NCBI GenBank assembly: GCA_009937425.1
Contig: JAACFO010000045.1
Location: 1 to 47,665 of the forward strand
Direction of reading: 5' to 3'
From: Gammaproteobacteria bacterium
GTDB taxonomy: Bacteria > Pseudomonadota > Gammaproteobacteria > HK1
Length of the DNA: 47,665 bases
The notes beneath the pieces are model-generated. The model made no database searches. It was not told where the DNA came from and was given only the letters and a program-made list of their open reading frames with translations. Every line of letters starts with the position of its first letter. Position 1 is the stretch's first letter. The translations under genes were made by a program, and so were the position numbers. Of this stretch, positions 33,148-42,026 are shown in pieces.

Positions 33148-34182
33148 ATGAACAACATCGATCTACGCAGCGACACCGTCACCCGACCAACCGACGCCAT
33201 GCGCCAGGCTATGGCCAACGCGGAGGTCGGCGATGACGTCTACGGCGAAGACCCCACGGTCAATCGCATCGAAGCACTGGGTGCGGAAATGCTCGGACAG
33301 GAAGCGGCCGTGTTCGTCGCCACCGGCACCCAGGGGAACTTGCTGGCACTGCTCAGCCACTGCCGGCGCGGTGACGAGTACATCGCCGGGCAGAATGCCC
33401 ACGTTTACCGCGCGGAGGGCGGCGGCGGCGCGGCCTTGGGCGGCATACAGCCACAGCCCATGGATTTCCAGGACGATGGCACGCTGGACCTGGATCAGGT
33501 GGCGAAGCTGGTGAAACCGGACAACTATCACTTCGCACGCACCCGGCTCCTATGCCTGGAGAACACCCAGTCGGGCAAAGTCCTGCCCCTGGACTACATG
33601 GCGCGAGCCCGCCGGCTCGCCGATGATCACGGGCTCGCCCTGCATCTGGACGGTGCGCGGGTCTTCAACGCCGCGGTCAAGCTGGGTATTCCTGCCGATA
33701 CTATCAGCGCTCCCTTCGACAGCGTGTCCGTATGCCTGTCCAAGGGGTTGGGGGCTCCCGCCGGATCCTTGTTGTGCGGCGCGCCGGATTTCATCACCGA
33801 AGCCAGGCGCGGGCGCAAGATGCTTGGCGGCGGCATGCGCCAGGCCGGGGTGCTGGCGGCCGCCGGGATTGTCGCTCTGGAGCAACACGTGGACCGCCTC
33901 GCCGACGATCACGCCAATGCTCAACAGCTGGCCGATGGACTTGCCGGCATCGACGAGCTGGAGGTGGATCCATCGGCGGTGCAGACCAACATGGTGTTCG
34001 TTCGGGTGCGCAGCGACGATGGGGCGAGCTTCTCCCAGGCTCTGGGCGAGCAGAACATTACCATTCCCGGTACCAGCCCCATGCGACTGGTAACCCATCT
34101 CGATGTTAACGGGGACGACATATCCCGGGTCGTCGACGCCGCGAGGCGTTTTTTCGCCGGCAACCAACGCCGCGCCGGCTGA
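33148..34182 (+). CDS. ltaE: Low-specificity L-threonine aldolase
   Basis: A 344-residue PLP enzyme that splits threonine and allo-threonine into glycine and acetaldehyde. LRSDTVTRPTDAM opens the protein, followed by DDVYGEDPTVN and CLENTQSG, and the Schiff-base Lys lies in VSVCLSKGLGAPAGS. GGGMRQAGVLAAAG and a TNMVFVRV stretch complete the fold. The frame is open from 32911, but the conserved start is MNNIDLRSD at 33148. The glycine it makes could feed the folate pool together with fhs at 45032. Confidence 0.92.
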   Translation: MNNIDLRSDTVTRPTDAMRQAMANAEVGDDVYGEDPTVNRIEALGAEMLGQEAAVFVATGTQGNLLALLSHCRRGDEYIAGQNAHVYRAEGGGGAALGGIQPQPMDFQDDGTLDLDQVAKLVKPDNYHFARTRLLCLENTQSGKVLPLDYMARARRLADDHGLALHLDGARVFNAAVKLGIPADTISAPFDSVSVCLSKGLGAPAGSLLCGAPDFITEARRGRKMLGGGMRQAGVLAAAGIVALEQHVDRLADDHANAQQLADGLAGIDELEVDPSAVQTNMVFVRVRSDDGASFSQALGEQNITIPGTSPMRLVTHLDVNGDDISRVVDAARRFFAGNQRRAG

Positions 34183-34463
34183 GACATCACCGATCCACGC
34201 ATTGCCGGCAACCTCCTGAGTCGCCGGCTAAACGCCGATAGGAGTAAGGCCCGACAGCGGGCGCAACCAACTTGCACAAACACGGTTCTTTCTGAAAAGC
34301 TCATGCTTTGGACCACACTCGGGGGCCAGAAGGCAGTTTGACGCCAACCGGGCGCGCATTCTGCTAACCTCGATCTCATATCGATAACCGCTAGTAATTA
34401 ACCGGGATCCGGCCGCCGGCGAAGCCATTTCGATGCGCATCGCGGCACCCAGGACGAACCTTC
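34183..34463. other. Gap upstream of the Ser/Thr kinase
   Basis: A 281-bp region without a supported gene. Two GCCGGC copies near 34202 and 34223 can pair into a 6-bp stem and might help end ltaE transcription. TTGACG at 34338-34343 is a weak -35 candidate, with no good -10 at the correct distance. Confidence 0.35.
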
Positions 34464-37259
34464 ATGGCGCGAGAGAGGCATCACAACGCTCTACCCAGCG
34501 GCTATAAGCTGCATTGGTATGTGATCGGCTCTGTCATCGGCAAAGGCGGTTTTGGAATCACCTACCTGGCCCTGGACACGAATCTGGACCAGCGCGTGGC
34601 GATAAAAGAGTTTCTCCCGGTGGAGCTCGCCACACGCAGCAACGACAGCCATGTGCATCCGATTTCCGAGGATCACGGCGAGACCTACGGCTGGGGACTC
34701 AATCGATTCGTTACCGAGGCTCGCACCCTGGCGAAATTCCGCCACCCCAATGTCGTACGGGTGATGAGCGTGTTCGAGGCCAACAGCACCGCCTACATGG
34801 TGATGGAGTACGAACGCGGCGAAAGCCTGGAAAAACTTCTCAAAAGCAAAAAAATCAGCGGCGAAGCCAAGCTGCGTTCCATAGTCATGCCGCTGTTGGA
34901 TGGACTGAAGGTCGTCCACGAGGCGGGGTTCATCCATCGCGACATCAAGCCGGATAATATCTACCTGCGCGAGAACGGCACACCGGTGCTGTTGGATTTC
35001 GGCTCTGCGCGCCAGGCTATCGGCGTCGCGACGCGTACTCTGACAGCACTCGTGACGCCGGGTTACGCGCCCTTCGAGCAGTACGACACTTCCAAGGCAG
35101 GAGAGAAAAAGCAGGGTCCGTGGACCGACATCTATTCCCTGGGCGCGACGCTTTACCGCGCGGTCACGGGAAAGGGTCCGCCGGACGCCATGGGCCGGGT
35201 CAACGGGGTCATGGCCGGCACGGATATTTTAAAACCTGCAAGCGAAGCGGCGTCAGGTGAGTATTCACCGGCGTTCCTCAGCGCCATCGACTGGGCGCTG
35301 GAATTTCTGCCGGAGAACCGTCCCCAATCCATCGATGAGTGGCGGGTGGTGCTCGCGGGACGCGAAACCCGCCCGCCGCCGGCGATAATTCCCAATGTCA
35401 CCACCGACTTTGCCCGCGCCGCACCTACCCGGGTGCACACCGAGGTTTTTGATCCCTCTGCCCCCGGCGAACGCGCCGCGCCGCCCGCGGCCACCGGCAC
35501 CCGCGGAAAACCGGACAGCACCGGCGCGCGCCCCTCGGCCAGGATGTCCGCCAAGACCTCGGGCACGTCCACCGCTGGCGGCACCTCGGGTATGGTCGCG
35601 ACCGATCGCATCGCACCTCCGGCTCCGCCAAGGGCAAACAACGACTCGGAGCCTAAAGATCCTAACCATCGCAGCATCGGGCGCCGATTCGCGGAAGTGA
35701 GTGTCGTTGCCATAATCATCGGCGCAATGGGGACGTGGTATTTTCTTACCCAACCGACGGACCGAACGACTTCGCGAACACCGGTTGCCGCGGCCAGGGA
35801 CAGCGAGAAAGTACCCAGCGCGGATTTGCTGGCCGCGTCCAGGATCGCCGAACAAAAAGCCTCTGCAGAGAAGCAGGCAAGAATCGACGAGCAACGCGCC
35901 AGCGAGCGAGCCGAACACGACGCGGAACTCGCCAAGGCACGTGCCGCGGCGGAGTACGAGCGCAAACGCGCCGACATCGAGCAGCTGCTGCGTGAAGCGA
36001 CAGCGGACATAGCCGCGGACAGACTCACCACACCCGCCGACAAGAATGCCTTCTCGCGATTTCGCGCGGTGCTCGCCCTGGATCCTGCCAACAGCGCTGC
36101 CCTCGAGGGTCTGCACAATATCCTGACCCGCTATCTCGTCCTGGCGAAAGCGTCGGCGAACGACAACAACTTCGATGTCGCCAAGGGATACCTGAACAAG
36201 GCGGACGCCGTCAGCCCCGGCGCCGAAAGTATTGCGGCTGCGCGCGTCGCACTGGACAAACGCAAGACGACCCACGCGCAAGAGCAGCAACGCATCAAAA
36301 CCGAAGCGCGTCAGGCTGCCGAGGAAGAGCGAGAGCGCATGCAGGCCGCGCGCCGTGCCACCGAAGAGGAGCGCAAGCGTCTGGAGGTCGCGCGTCAGGC
36401 GGCGGAAGAAGAGCGGCGCCGCATAACCGCCGAGCGCGAAGCCGAGATCGAACGAAAGCGACTCGAGCAAGAAGCGATCGTGACGGCGAAGCTCGAGGCG
36501 GACTTCAAGAGATCCCAGGCAATCGCCGCGCTGCTGGCATCTGCCGAAGAGGCGTTCGAGGCCGATCGTCTAACATCACCGCCAGACGACAATGCGCTTT
36601 CGGACTTCAAGGAAGTGCTCGCCATCGATCCGCAGAATGCACAAGCCGACATGGGTGTGCAACGCGTCGCCGGTCACTACGCGGCACTTGCGGTCAAAGA
36701 GATTGCGGCTTACCGATTTGACGAGGCCGAGTCATTAATCGACCAAGCCGACACAATCTACGCTGGCATTCCAGGCATCGCACAAGCGCGACAAGAGCTA
36801 CGCGGCGGCAGAGCCGCCTACGATGGCAGGCGTCCCATCACGAAGCCACCGTTTCGAATCACCTTGCCGCCGGTCACCGGCGCCAATACCTGCGGCAGCG
36901 ACGACCCGGCCATTGACATCGAGAAGTTCAGCGCCCGTTTCTTGGATGCGGACGGAGAACTGGACTACGTTCTCACGTTCACAAACCCCAACGACAGCTG
37001 GGAGGCTTCTGGCGTCAACAATGAACCGCGGGCCGAGCGGCTCTATGTGCTGGGCCGCAAAGAAAAGCTCGACGGTGCCCTGATGTACTGGTTCAGATCC
37101 GTGGGCACACAGTGCTTCAAAGTTCACATGGACGCCTACCTCGTGGATCTTCAAACACGAACAATCTACGTGGAGAAAGGTCCGAAGTCGGATTTGCAGG
37201 ACTTAACGAATTCCCTGGTCAAGCAGTTCAAGAAAGGCCGACAAGCGCTAAGCCCTTAG
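34464..37259 (+). CDS. Membrane Ser/Thr protein kinase with internal repeats
   Basis: A 931-residue kinase of the bacterial PknB/Hanks type. The G-loop is IGKGGFGITY (25-34), the Lys is K48 in VAIKEF, the catalytic loop is HRDIKPDN (158-165), DFG is at 178-180, and GYAPFEQY is an activation-loop feature. A low-complexity Pro/Ala/Thr linker at about 301-405 leads to one TM at about 409-429. The outer part has a charged helix, repeat A (about 507-598), a coiled coil with three 14-residue repeats (615-656), repeat B (about 690-781), and a C-terminal beta domain from about 795. The kinase faces the cytoplasm and the rest is periplasmic. Confidence 0.92.
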   Translation: MARERHHNALPSGYKLHWYVIGSVIGKGGFGITYLALDTNLDQRVAIKEFLPVELATRSNDSHVHPISEDHGETYGWGLNRFVTEARTLAKFRHPNVVRVMSVFEANSTAYMVMEYERGESLEKLLKSKKISGEAKLRSIVMPLLDGLKVVHEAGFIHRDIKPDNIYLRENGTPVLLDFGSARQAIGVATRTLTALVTPGYAPFEQYDTSKAGEKKQGPWTDIYSLGATLYRAVTGKGPPDAMGRVNGVMAGTDILKPASEAASGEYSPAFLSAIDWALEFLPENRPQSIDEWRVVLAGRETRPPPAIIPNVTTDFARAAPTRVHTEVFDPSAPGERAAPPAATGTRGKPDSTGARPSARMSAKTSGTSTAGGTSGMVATDRIAPPAPPRANNDSEPKDPNHRSIGRRFAEVSVVAIIIGAMGTWYFLTQPTDRTTSRTPVAAARDSEKVPSADLLAASRIAEQKASAEKQARIDEQRASERAEHDAELAKARAAAEYERKRADIEQLLREATADIAADRLTTPADKNAFSRFRAVLALDPANSAALEGLHNILTRYLVLAKASANDNNFDVAKGYLNKADAVSPGAESIAAARVALDKRKTTHAQEQQRIKTEARQAAEEERERMQAARRATEEERKRLEVARQAAEEERRRITAEREAEIERKRLEQEAIVTAKLEADFKRSQAIAALLASAEEAFEADRLTSPPDDNALSDFKEVLAIDPQNAQADMGVQRVAGHYAALAVKEIAAYRFDEAESLIDQADTIYAGIPGIAQARQELRGGRAAYDGRRPITKPPFRITLPPVTGANTCGSDDPAIDIEKFSARFLDADGELDYVLTFTNPNDSWEASGVNNEPRAERLYVLGRKEKLDGALMYWFRSVGTQCFKVHMDAYLVDLQTRTIYVEKGPKSDLQDLTNSLVKQFKKGRQALSP
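36306..36431 (+). repeat. Three 42-bp tandem repeats in the kinase coiled coil
   Basis: The DNA encodes residues 615-656 as three copies of a 14-residue unit (ARQAAEEERERMQA, ARRATEEERKRLEV, ARQAAEEERRRITA), which equals two heptads each. Such a region can change copy number by slippage. Confidence 0.75.
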
Positions 37260-38372
37260 CATTCGGCACCCATCCAGGAACTCACCGATACGTTCCAGAC
37301 CTCGATGCAGGTACTCCGGATCGGCCCCGAAGCCGATGCGCAAGTATCCATCGAGGCCGAAGCAATCGCCGGCGACGATCAACACGGACTTTTCCTCACG
37401 CAGGCGCGTGGTGAGTTCGGTGGAGTTCATGTCCAGGTGATAACGGACGAAAGCCATGCCGCCCGCTTTGGGCGGCGTCAACGTCATTTCCACCGGTTGC
37501 TCCGCGATCCAAGCCTGCAGAGTCGCGAGATTATCTCTAAGAAGACTGCGGTTGCGTTCGAGAATTCTCGCACGCAGTGACGGTTGCAGCGCGAACCTCG
37601 CGACCTCGTCGCTGAGGATCCCGGGAGCGATGCTGGTGTAGTCGGTTCGCGCCCATGCGGCCTCGATGAAATCCACGGGCCCCACCAACCACCCGAGACG
37701 CAGCCCCGGCAAGGCGTACGCTTTGGACAATCCGCCAGTGATGACGAGCCGATCGTAACGCCCCCAAAAACTTGCGCTGTCCTTTCCATCCAACTCCGCG
37801 CCTCTGTAGACCTCATCGACGAACAGCCACGCGCCGCAGCGCTGCGCCGCCGAGACAATAGCGTTCATGGCTTCAGCGGAGAGCGTCATGCCGGTGGGGT
37901 TGTTGGGATTGCAAATCGCGATCACCTTTGTTCGCGCCGTGACAAGGGTGTCTAACTCGTCCAGATCCGGTTGCCATCCAAGCTCGGCGCGCAGGCGAAG
38001 CGGGCGCACCGTCACACCCATGGCGCGGCTGATGCCGCGGATCTGCAAATAATTGGGCACCATGTAAACGATTTCGTCACCGTCGTCGAGAGTGCTCCAT
38101 GCGGCAACGAAATTCGCCTCGGCCGACCCGTTCGTGACCACCACGTTGTCGCTGCCAGCACCGGGATAAAGCGCCGCGATTGCTTCGCGCAAGACGATAC
38201 TGCCGTTGGTCTGACCGTAGCCCAGACGTAAGTCCGCCAGCGCGGCAACGTCTTTTTCTTCCAACAGCTCGTTGAGCGTGTAGGGATGCACACCGCTCTC
38301 GGTCAGGTTGAATTCGACGCGGTTCTCCCACAGAGATTGCACGCGTTCCAGCTCGAAAATCTCTATCTGCAT
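37248..38372 (-). CDS. Class I/II PLP aminotransferase
   Basis: A 374-residue fold-type I enzyme: LRLGYGQTNGSIVLREAIA, TNGSAEANFVA, CNPNNPTGMTL with the conserved Asn, LFVDEVYRGAEL with the PLP Asp, and TGGLSKAYALPGLRLGWLVG with the Schiff-base Lys. YLRIGFG gives the carboxylate Arg. Its end overlaps the kinase end by 12 bp (37248-37259), tail to tail. It is 10 bp downstream of the deacylase gene on the same strand, so the two probably act in one pathway: removal of an acyl group followed by transamination, or the reverse. Confidence 0.88.
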   Translation of the reverse strand: MQIEIFELERVQSLWENRVEFNLTESGVHPYTLNELLEEKDVAALADLRLGYGQTNGSIVLREAIAALYPGAGSDNVVVTNGSAEANFVAAWSTLDDGDEIVYMVPNYLQIRGISRAMGVTVRPLRLRAELGWQPDLDELDTLVTARTKVIAICNPNNPTGMTLSAEAMNAIVSAAQRCGAWLFVDEVYRGAELDGKDSASFWGRYDRLVITGGLSKAYALPGLRLGWLVGPVDFIEAAWARTDYTSIAPGILSDEVARFALQPSLRARILERNRSLLRDNLATLQAWIAEQPVEMTLTPPKAGGMAFVRYHLDMNSTELTTRLREEKSVLIVAGDCFGLDGYLRIGFGADPEYLHRGLERIGEFLDGCRMLRA

Positions 38373-38382
38373 TTTTCTGATC

Positions 38383-39489
38383 TCAATCGGTTAGTAAAGC
38401 GCCGGCATGCCGATCGGGCAGACTCTCGTTTCCGGCGACTTTGCACACCACTTTCCCCGGGCGTGCCAGGCGATCCTCGGTGCGGCCGTAGAGAATTCCA
38501 TCGCAGCGGCACCTGAGTTCGGTGCGCGACGCGGCGAAATCCGAATTCATGGGATCCACGATCACTGCCACCACGTCCCCGGCAGCAACCGCGTCGCCGG
38601 GTTTCTTCGCATAAGCAATGACGCCACCCACCGGTGCTCGGATCATGTCGACCCCATCCAGGGGCGTGGCCGCGCACCGGGCGTCGGGCAGCGGTCCCGG
38701 TTCACCGTCGACGATACCCCGGCGCTGCAGAAACCGGAATAAATTGTCGGCATCCTGCGCCGCCATGGCTTCATCCACATCGCTGCGCCCGCGATACTCC
38801 ACGGTTCCAGACAAGCACGCCGCCGGAATAGGATGCTCGGGATAGCGCTCCGCCAGCGCCCACCATGGGCCACCGACGGCCTCATCGAATGGAACGCCGC
38901 CGGAGACAGTTGCCAGCAGCGTCGCCTGGCTGCCGATTTGGGCAGAAAGATCGGCAGCACCGGGCCACAAGGGTGTTCCCAGGTAAAGATGCAGCACGGC
39001 CTCGGAGTCGCAATGTAAATCCAGTGCAATATCGGCGTCGAAAGCCAGGCCAAGCAACGTGTGGCGCAAACACGCGACCTCATCGGCGGGCCGCATTGCA
39101 TCCAGCGCGTCGCCCATGGCCGCGCGTATCAGGTCAACGTTGGCCGCCCCGTCAGCGCTCAACCGCCCGGCGATATCTCCGTCCAGCGCGTCGAATAGAT
39201 CCAGGAAACCGCGATTGAAGTTACCCGAGCCTGCGAGTGCAAAGCGGCCCATGGCGCGGCCCTGTACAAACTGGGCCAGCCCGATGGGATTTGCCACGGG
39301 CACGACCACCACCTGGCCGCGGATGGCGCCCTCCCCGGCAGCCCGGGTCAGCCTGTCCACAAGGTGATTCAGCACCAACATCGCCGGGAGCTCGTCCGCG
39401 TGCAGGGACGCCTGCAGGTAGGCCTTTGGCCGCGCCTCGCCTGCGCCGAAGCGCAGCACGCTGAGATTGCGCTCGGTACCCGCGCTCAT
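38383..39489 (-). CDS. M14-type deacylase (succinylglutamate desuccinylase/aspartoacylase family)
   Basis: A 368-residue zinc hydrolase of the AstE/AspA family. Zn ligands H30 and E33 lie in LHADELPAML, the third His (H159) in DIALDLHCDSE, and NFNRGF (91-96) is the substrate Arg region. A C-terminal beta-barrel segment has RAPVGGVIAYAKKPGDAV. It should remove an acyl group from an N-acyl amino acid. Close relatives include N-acetyl-diaminobutyrate deacetylases of ectoine breakdown, but no other ectoine gene is in the window. It precedes the aminotransferase by 10 bp. Confidence 0.85.
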   Translation of the reverse strand: MSAGTERNLSVLRFGAGEARPKAYLQASLHADELPAMLVLNHLVDRLTRAAGEGAIRGQVVVVPVANPIGLAQFVQGRAMGRFALAGSGNFNRGFLDLFDALDGDIAGRLSADGAANVDLIRAAMGDALDAMRPADEVACLRHTLLGLAFDADIALDLHCDSEAVLHLYLGTPLWPGAADLSAQIGSQATLLATVSGGVPFDEAVGGPWWALAERYPEHPIPAACLSGTVEYRGRSDVDEAMAAQDADNLFRFLQRRGIVDGEPGPLPDARCAATPLDGVDMIRAPVGGVIAYAKKPGDAVAAGDVVAVIVDPMNSDFAASRTELRCRCDGILYGRTEDRLARPGKVVCKVAGNESLPDRHAGALLTD

Positions 39490-39543
39490 TGCAGGCAGCG
39501 GGATCCGATCACGGCGTATTTCTTTTGAATGACTGATTTGCTT

Positions 39544-39555
39544 CCCCCCCCCCCC
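39544..39555 (+). repeat. Run of twelve C
   Basis: A homopolymer of 12 C at 39544-39555 in the divergent gap between the deacylase and HAD genes. It is a likely slippage site and a place where sequencing errors are common. Confidence 0.85.
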
Positions 39556-39665
39556 AGCACCCGCGCCAGCGGGTCAATCTACCACGCCTTGTTGCCGATC
39601 ACGCTTTGCCTTAAGCTGCGCGCCGTTTATTGTCGACGCTATATTAAAGGAGTCCGCCGTCCATC

Positions 39666-40421
39666 ATGGTAAAAGCCATCACATTCGACCTCTGGGACAC
39701 CGTCATCCACGACGATTCCGATGAGGGCAAGCGCAAAGCTCAGGGACTCGCATCGAAGCGCGATGCCCGCCGGGAGCTGGCGCTGGCGGCGCTCGACCGC
39801 AACGCTTCCCTGGACAAATCGGCGCTGCTGACCGCCTACGACACCATGGAGGCGGCTTTTAATCGCGTCTGGCATCAGCAACACGTGACCTGGACGGTAG
39901 ATGAGCGTGTCTCTGTGCTGCTGCAAGGCCTCGGGCGCACGCTGCCCGACGCCGATCGCGGAGAGTTGGTGCAGGCACTGGAAGAGATGGAAGTGACCGT
40001 GCCGCCGAACCCCATCGACGGTATCACCGAGGCCATCGCCGCTCTCGCCGGCACCTACAAGCTGGGAGTGGTTTCCGATGCCATCTACTCCCCCGGGCGC
40101 TGCCTTCGTCAGTGGCTGGAGATGCACGATCTGTTACAGCATTTCGACGGTTTTGCCTTTTCCGACGAGGTCGGTCACTCGAAGCCCCATCGTGACATGT
40201 TCGCCTCGGCGGCAGCGCAACTTGGCGTGGAATTTCGCGACATGCTGCACATCGGCGATCGCGATCACAACGACATCAAGGGTCCCCACGCCCTCGGCAT
40301 GAAGGCCGTGCTTTTCACGGCGACCCGGGATCTCGACAAGGATCACACGACAGCGGATGCTATCTGCCCCCGGGCCGCGGAATTACCCGAAACCATTCGC
40401 CGCATCGCCGGCGATACCTAG
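39666..40421 (+). CDS. HAD-IA hydrolase (phosphatase-like)
   Basis: A 251-residue HAD protein with a complete motif I, FDLWDTV (D8 nucleophile, D11 general acid). Motif II is VVSDA, the motif III Lys is in GHSKPHRDMF, and motif IV is HIGDRDHNDIKG. A helical cap is inserted after motif I. AAGGAG at about 39647 lies rather far (14 bases) from the ATG at 39666. It is followed 10 bp later by an amidotransferase-like gene, with which it probably forms a two-gene operon. The phosphate substrate is unknown. Confidence 0.88.
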   Translation: MVKAITFDLWDTVIHDDSDEGKRKAQGLASKRDARRELALAALDRNASLDKSALLTAYDTMEAAFNRVWHQQHVTWTVDERVSVLLQGLGRTLPDADRGELVQALEEMEVTVPPNPIDGITEAIAALAGTYKLGVVSDAIYSPGRCLRQWLEMHDLLQHFDGFAFSDEVGHSKPHRDMFASAAAQLGVEFRDMLHIGDRDHNDIKGPHALGMKAVLFTATRDLDKDHTTADAICPRAAELPETIRRIAGDT

Positions 40422-40431
40422 GACAAAAAAA

Positions 40432-41289
40432 GTGGCCAATCACCCGAGATTTCTCGTTATAGACGGCTATCGGCGCGACGGGCGCGAAGAGCTGGCGTCG
40501 GGTGGGGCAACGCCGGCCGGCGAGCTTTATTCGCAAATGCTCACGAAGTGTCACCCGGGCTGCGACGTGGACATCGTGTACCCGGCGGACCCCGGTAATT
40601 CGCTCCCCCGGGGGGCAGCGCTGGAGGCCTACGACGGCCTCGCCTGGACCGGCTCCAGCTTGACGGTGTACGCCGACGACCCAGCCGTAACACCACAAAT
40701 CGAGCTGGCCCGGGCAGCCTTCGAAGCGAAGCTACCGAGCTTCGGAAGCTGTTGGGCCGCGCAAATCGGTGTGGTCGCCGCCGGTGGCGTGTGCGCCGCC
40801 AATCCCCGCGGACGTGAAATGGGCATTGCACGCAAGATAACGCTGACACCGGAAGGCCGCGCCCATCCGCTGTATATTGGCAAACCCAGCGTATTCGATG
40901 CCTTCATCAGTCACGAAGACGAATGCACGCACCTGCCGCCGGGCGCCGTGCTGCTCGCCGGCAATTCTTTTACCAGTGTCCAGGCCGTTGCAATCACCCA
41001 CAAAGGGGGAACCATCTGGGCGGTGCAATATCACCCGGAATACGACCTTCACGAGATCGCGCGACTCACCTACTGCCGCATCGAACGGCTGACGAAAATG
41101 GGATTCTTCGCCGACACCGAAGCTGCCCACGATTACGTCAACAAGCTGGAAGCCCTGTACCAGGATCCGAGTCGGCGGGATCTAGCCTGGCTGCTGGGTG
41201 TCGACGCCGATGTCACCAACGAAGACGTGCGTCTGGCCGAGGTGCGCAACTGGATCGAGCTACTGGTTCTGCCGAACATGCGCTATTGA
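40432..41289 (+). CDS. Class I glutamine amidotransferase-like protein
   Basis: A 285-residue GATase1 protein. The nucleophile Cys is in FGSCWAAQIG and the His-Glu pair in VQYHPEYD. The start is a GTG at 40432 with AGGAC upstream, and VANHPRFLVIDGYR is the true N-terminus. It resembles stand-alone GMP-synthase-like amidotransferases, which can act as gamma-glutamyl hydrolases. It could hydrolyse gamma-glutamyl products made by the ligase at 23669, but it is 13 kb away and adjacent to a HAD enzyme. It ends 7 bp inside the convergent HAD gene. Confidence 0.82.
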   Translation: MANHPRFLVIDGYRRDGREELASGGATPAGELYSQMLTKCHPGCDVDIVYPADPGNSLPRGAALEAYDGLAWTGSSLTVYADDPAVTPQIELARAAFEAKLPSFGSCWAAQIGVVAAGGVCAANPRGREMGIARKITLTPEGRAHPLYIGKPSVFDAFISHEDECTHLPPGAVLLAGNSFTSVQAVAITHKGGTIWAVQYHPEYDLHEIARLTYCRIERLTKMGFFADTEAAHDYVNKLEALYQDPSRRDLAWLLGVDADVTNEDVRLAEVRNWIELLVLPNMRY

Positions 41290-42026
41290 GAAGGGATCAG
41301 CGACTCCAACGCCAGCACGTCGTCCAGAATATGATCGCAGTGGGATTCGAACAGATCGCGGGTACCGGCCCCACTCAAGACACCGACCACCAGCCCGGCG
41401 CCGGCGGCGCGGCCCATATGCAGATCGTGGAGCGTATCTCCCACCACCAGCACCTCGGCGGGCTGCAGGCAAAGCCGATTGCAAAACGCGCTGACCATCC
41501 CCGGATCGGGCTTTACCCCGAAGCCGCTGTCATAGCCACAGATAAAACTGAAATAAGCGTCGATCCCGAGCACTGACACAGTGGCCTCGGCCAAAGCCTC
41601 GCTGTCCATGGTGGCGATGCCAAGGCGCAAGCCGCGCATGGTCAAGCGCGTGAACAGTGACGCCAGGTCGCCCACCGGCACCGCACGCGCGGGAACATCG
41701 CCGGCAAAAATTTCCTCGAGCTGAGTCAACAATTGCATCGCGTCGTCGAGGCCGCACTCCTTCGCCCACAGCCGAGCAATATCGCGATTGGTGCCGGATG
41801 CCAGCGCCATCCCGGGCTTGCAGCGCCCGGTCTCGTGGTCGTAACCGCCGATGGCCAGTAACTGGTCGGCAAGCCCCGGTCGACCCACCGCGCGGCTTAC
41901 CGCATCCGCCGCGGTTCGATAGGCAGGCATCCAGCTGGCATGAAAATCCAGCAACGTGCCGTCCTTATCGAACAAAATTCCCCTGATTGCCACCGCCTCA
42001 GTTCCAAGCCCGGCCGCGAAGCTCAT
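41283..42026 (-). CDS. HAD-IA hydrolase (phosphoglycolate phosphatase-like)
   Basis: A 247-residue HAD protein with canonical motif I FDKDGTLL, motif II GIATMDSE, motif III Lys in FGVKPDPGMV, and motif IV VVGDTLHDLHMG. The start at the ATG at 42026 overlaps the methyltransferase stop as ATGA; an in-frame GTG at 42041 is less likely. It is tail to tail with the amidotransferase gene (7-bp overlap). The gene pair methyltransferase-HAD suggests small-molecule metabolism, with no specific substrate visible. Confidence 0.88.
   Translation of the reverse strand: MSFAAGLGTEAVAIRGILFDKDGTLLDFHASWMPAYRTAADAVSRAVGRPGLADQLLAIGGYDHETGRCKPGMALASGTNRDIARLWAKECGLDDAMQLLTQLEEIFAGDVPARAVPVGDLASLFTRLTMRGLRLGIATMDSEALAEATVSVLGIDAYFSFICGYDSGFGVKPDPGMVSAFCNRLCLQPAEVLVVGDTLHDLHMGRAAGAGLVVGVLSGAGTRDLFESHCDHILDDVLALESLIPSQ

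Noticed and set aside
38383..39489. Ectoine-degradation deacetylase (DoeB) considered
   Set aside because: The family fits, but there are no other ectoine genes nearby, and sequence alone does not separate it from other M14 deacylases.
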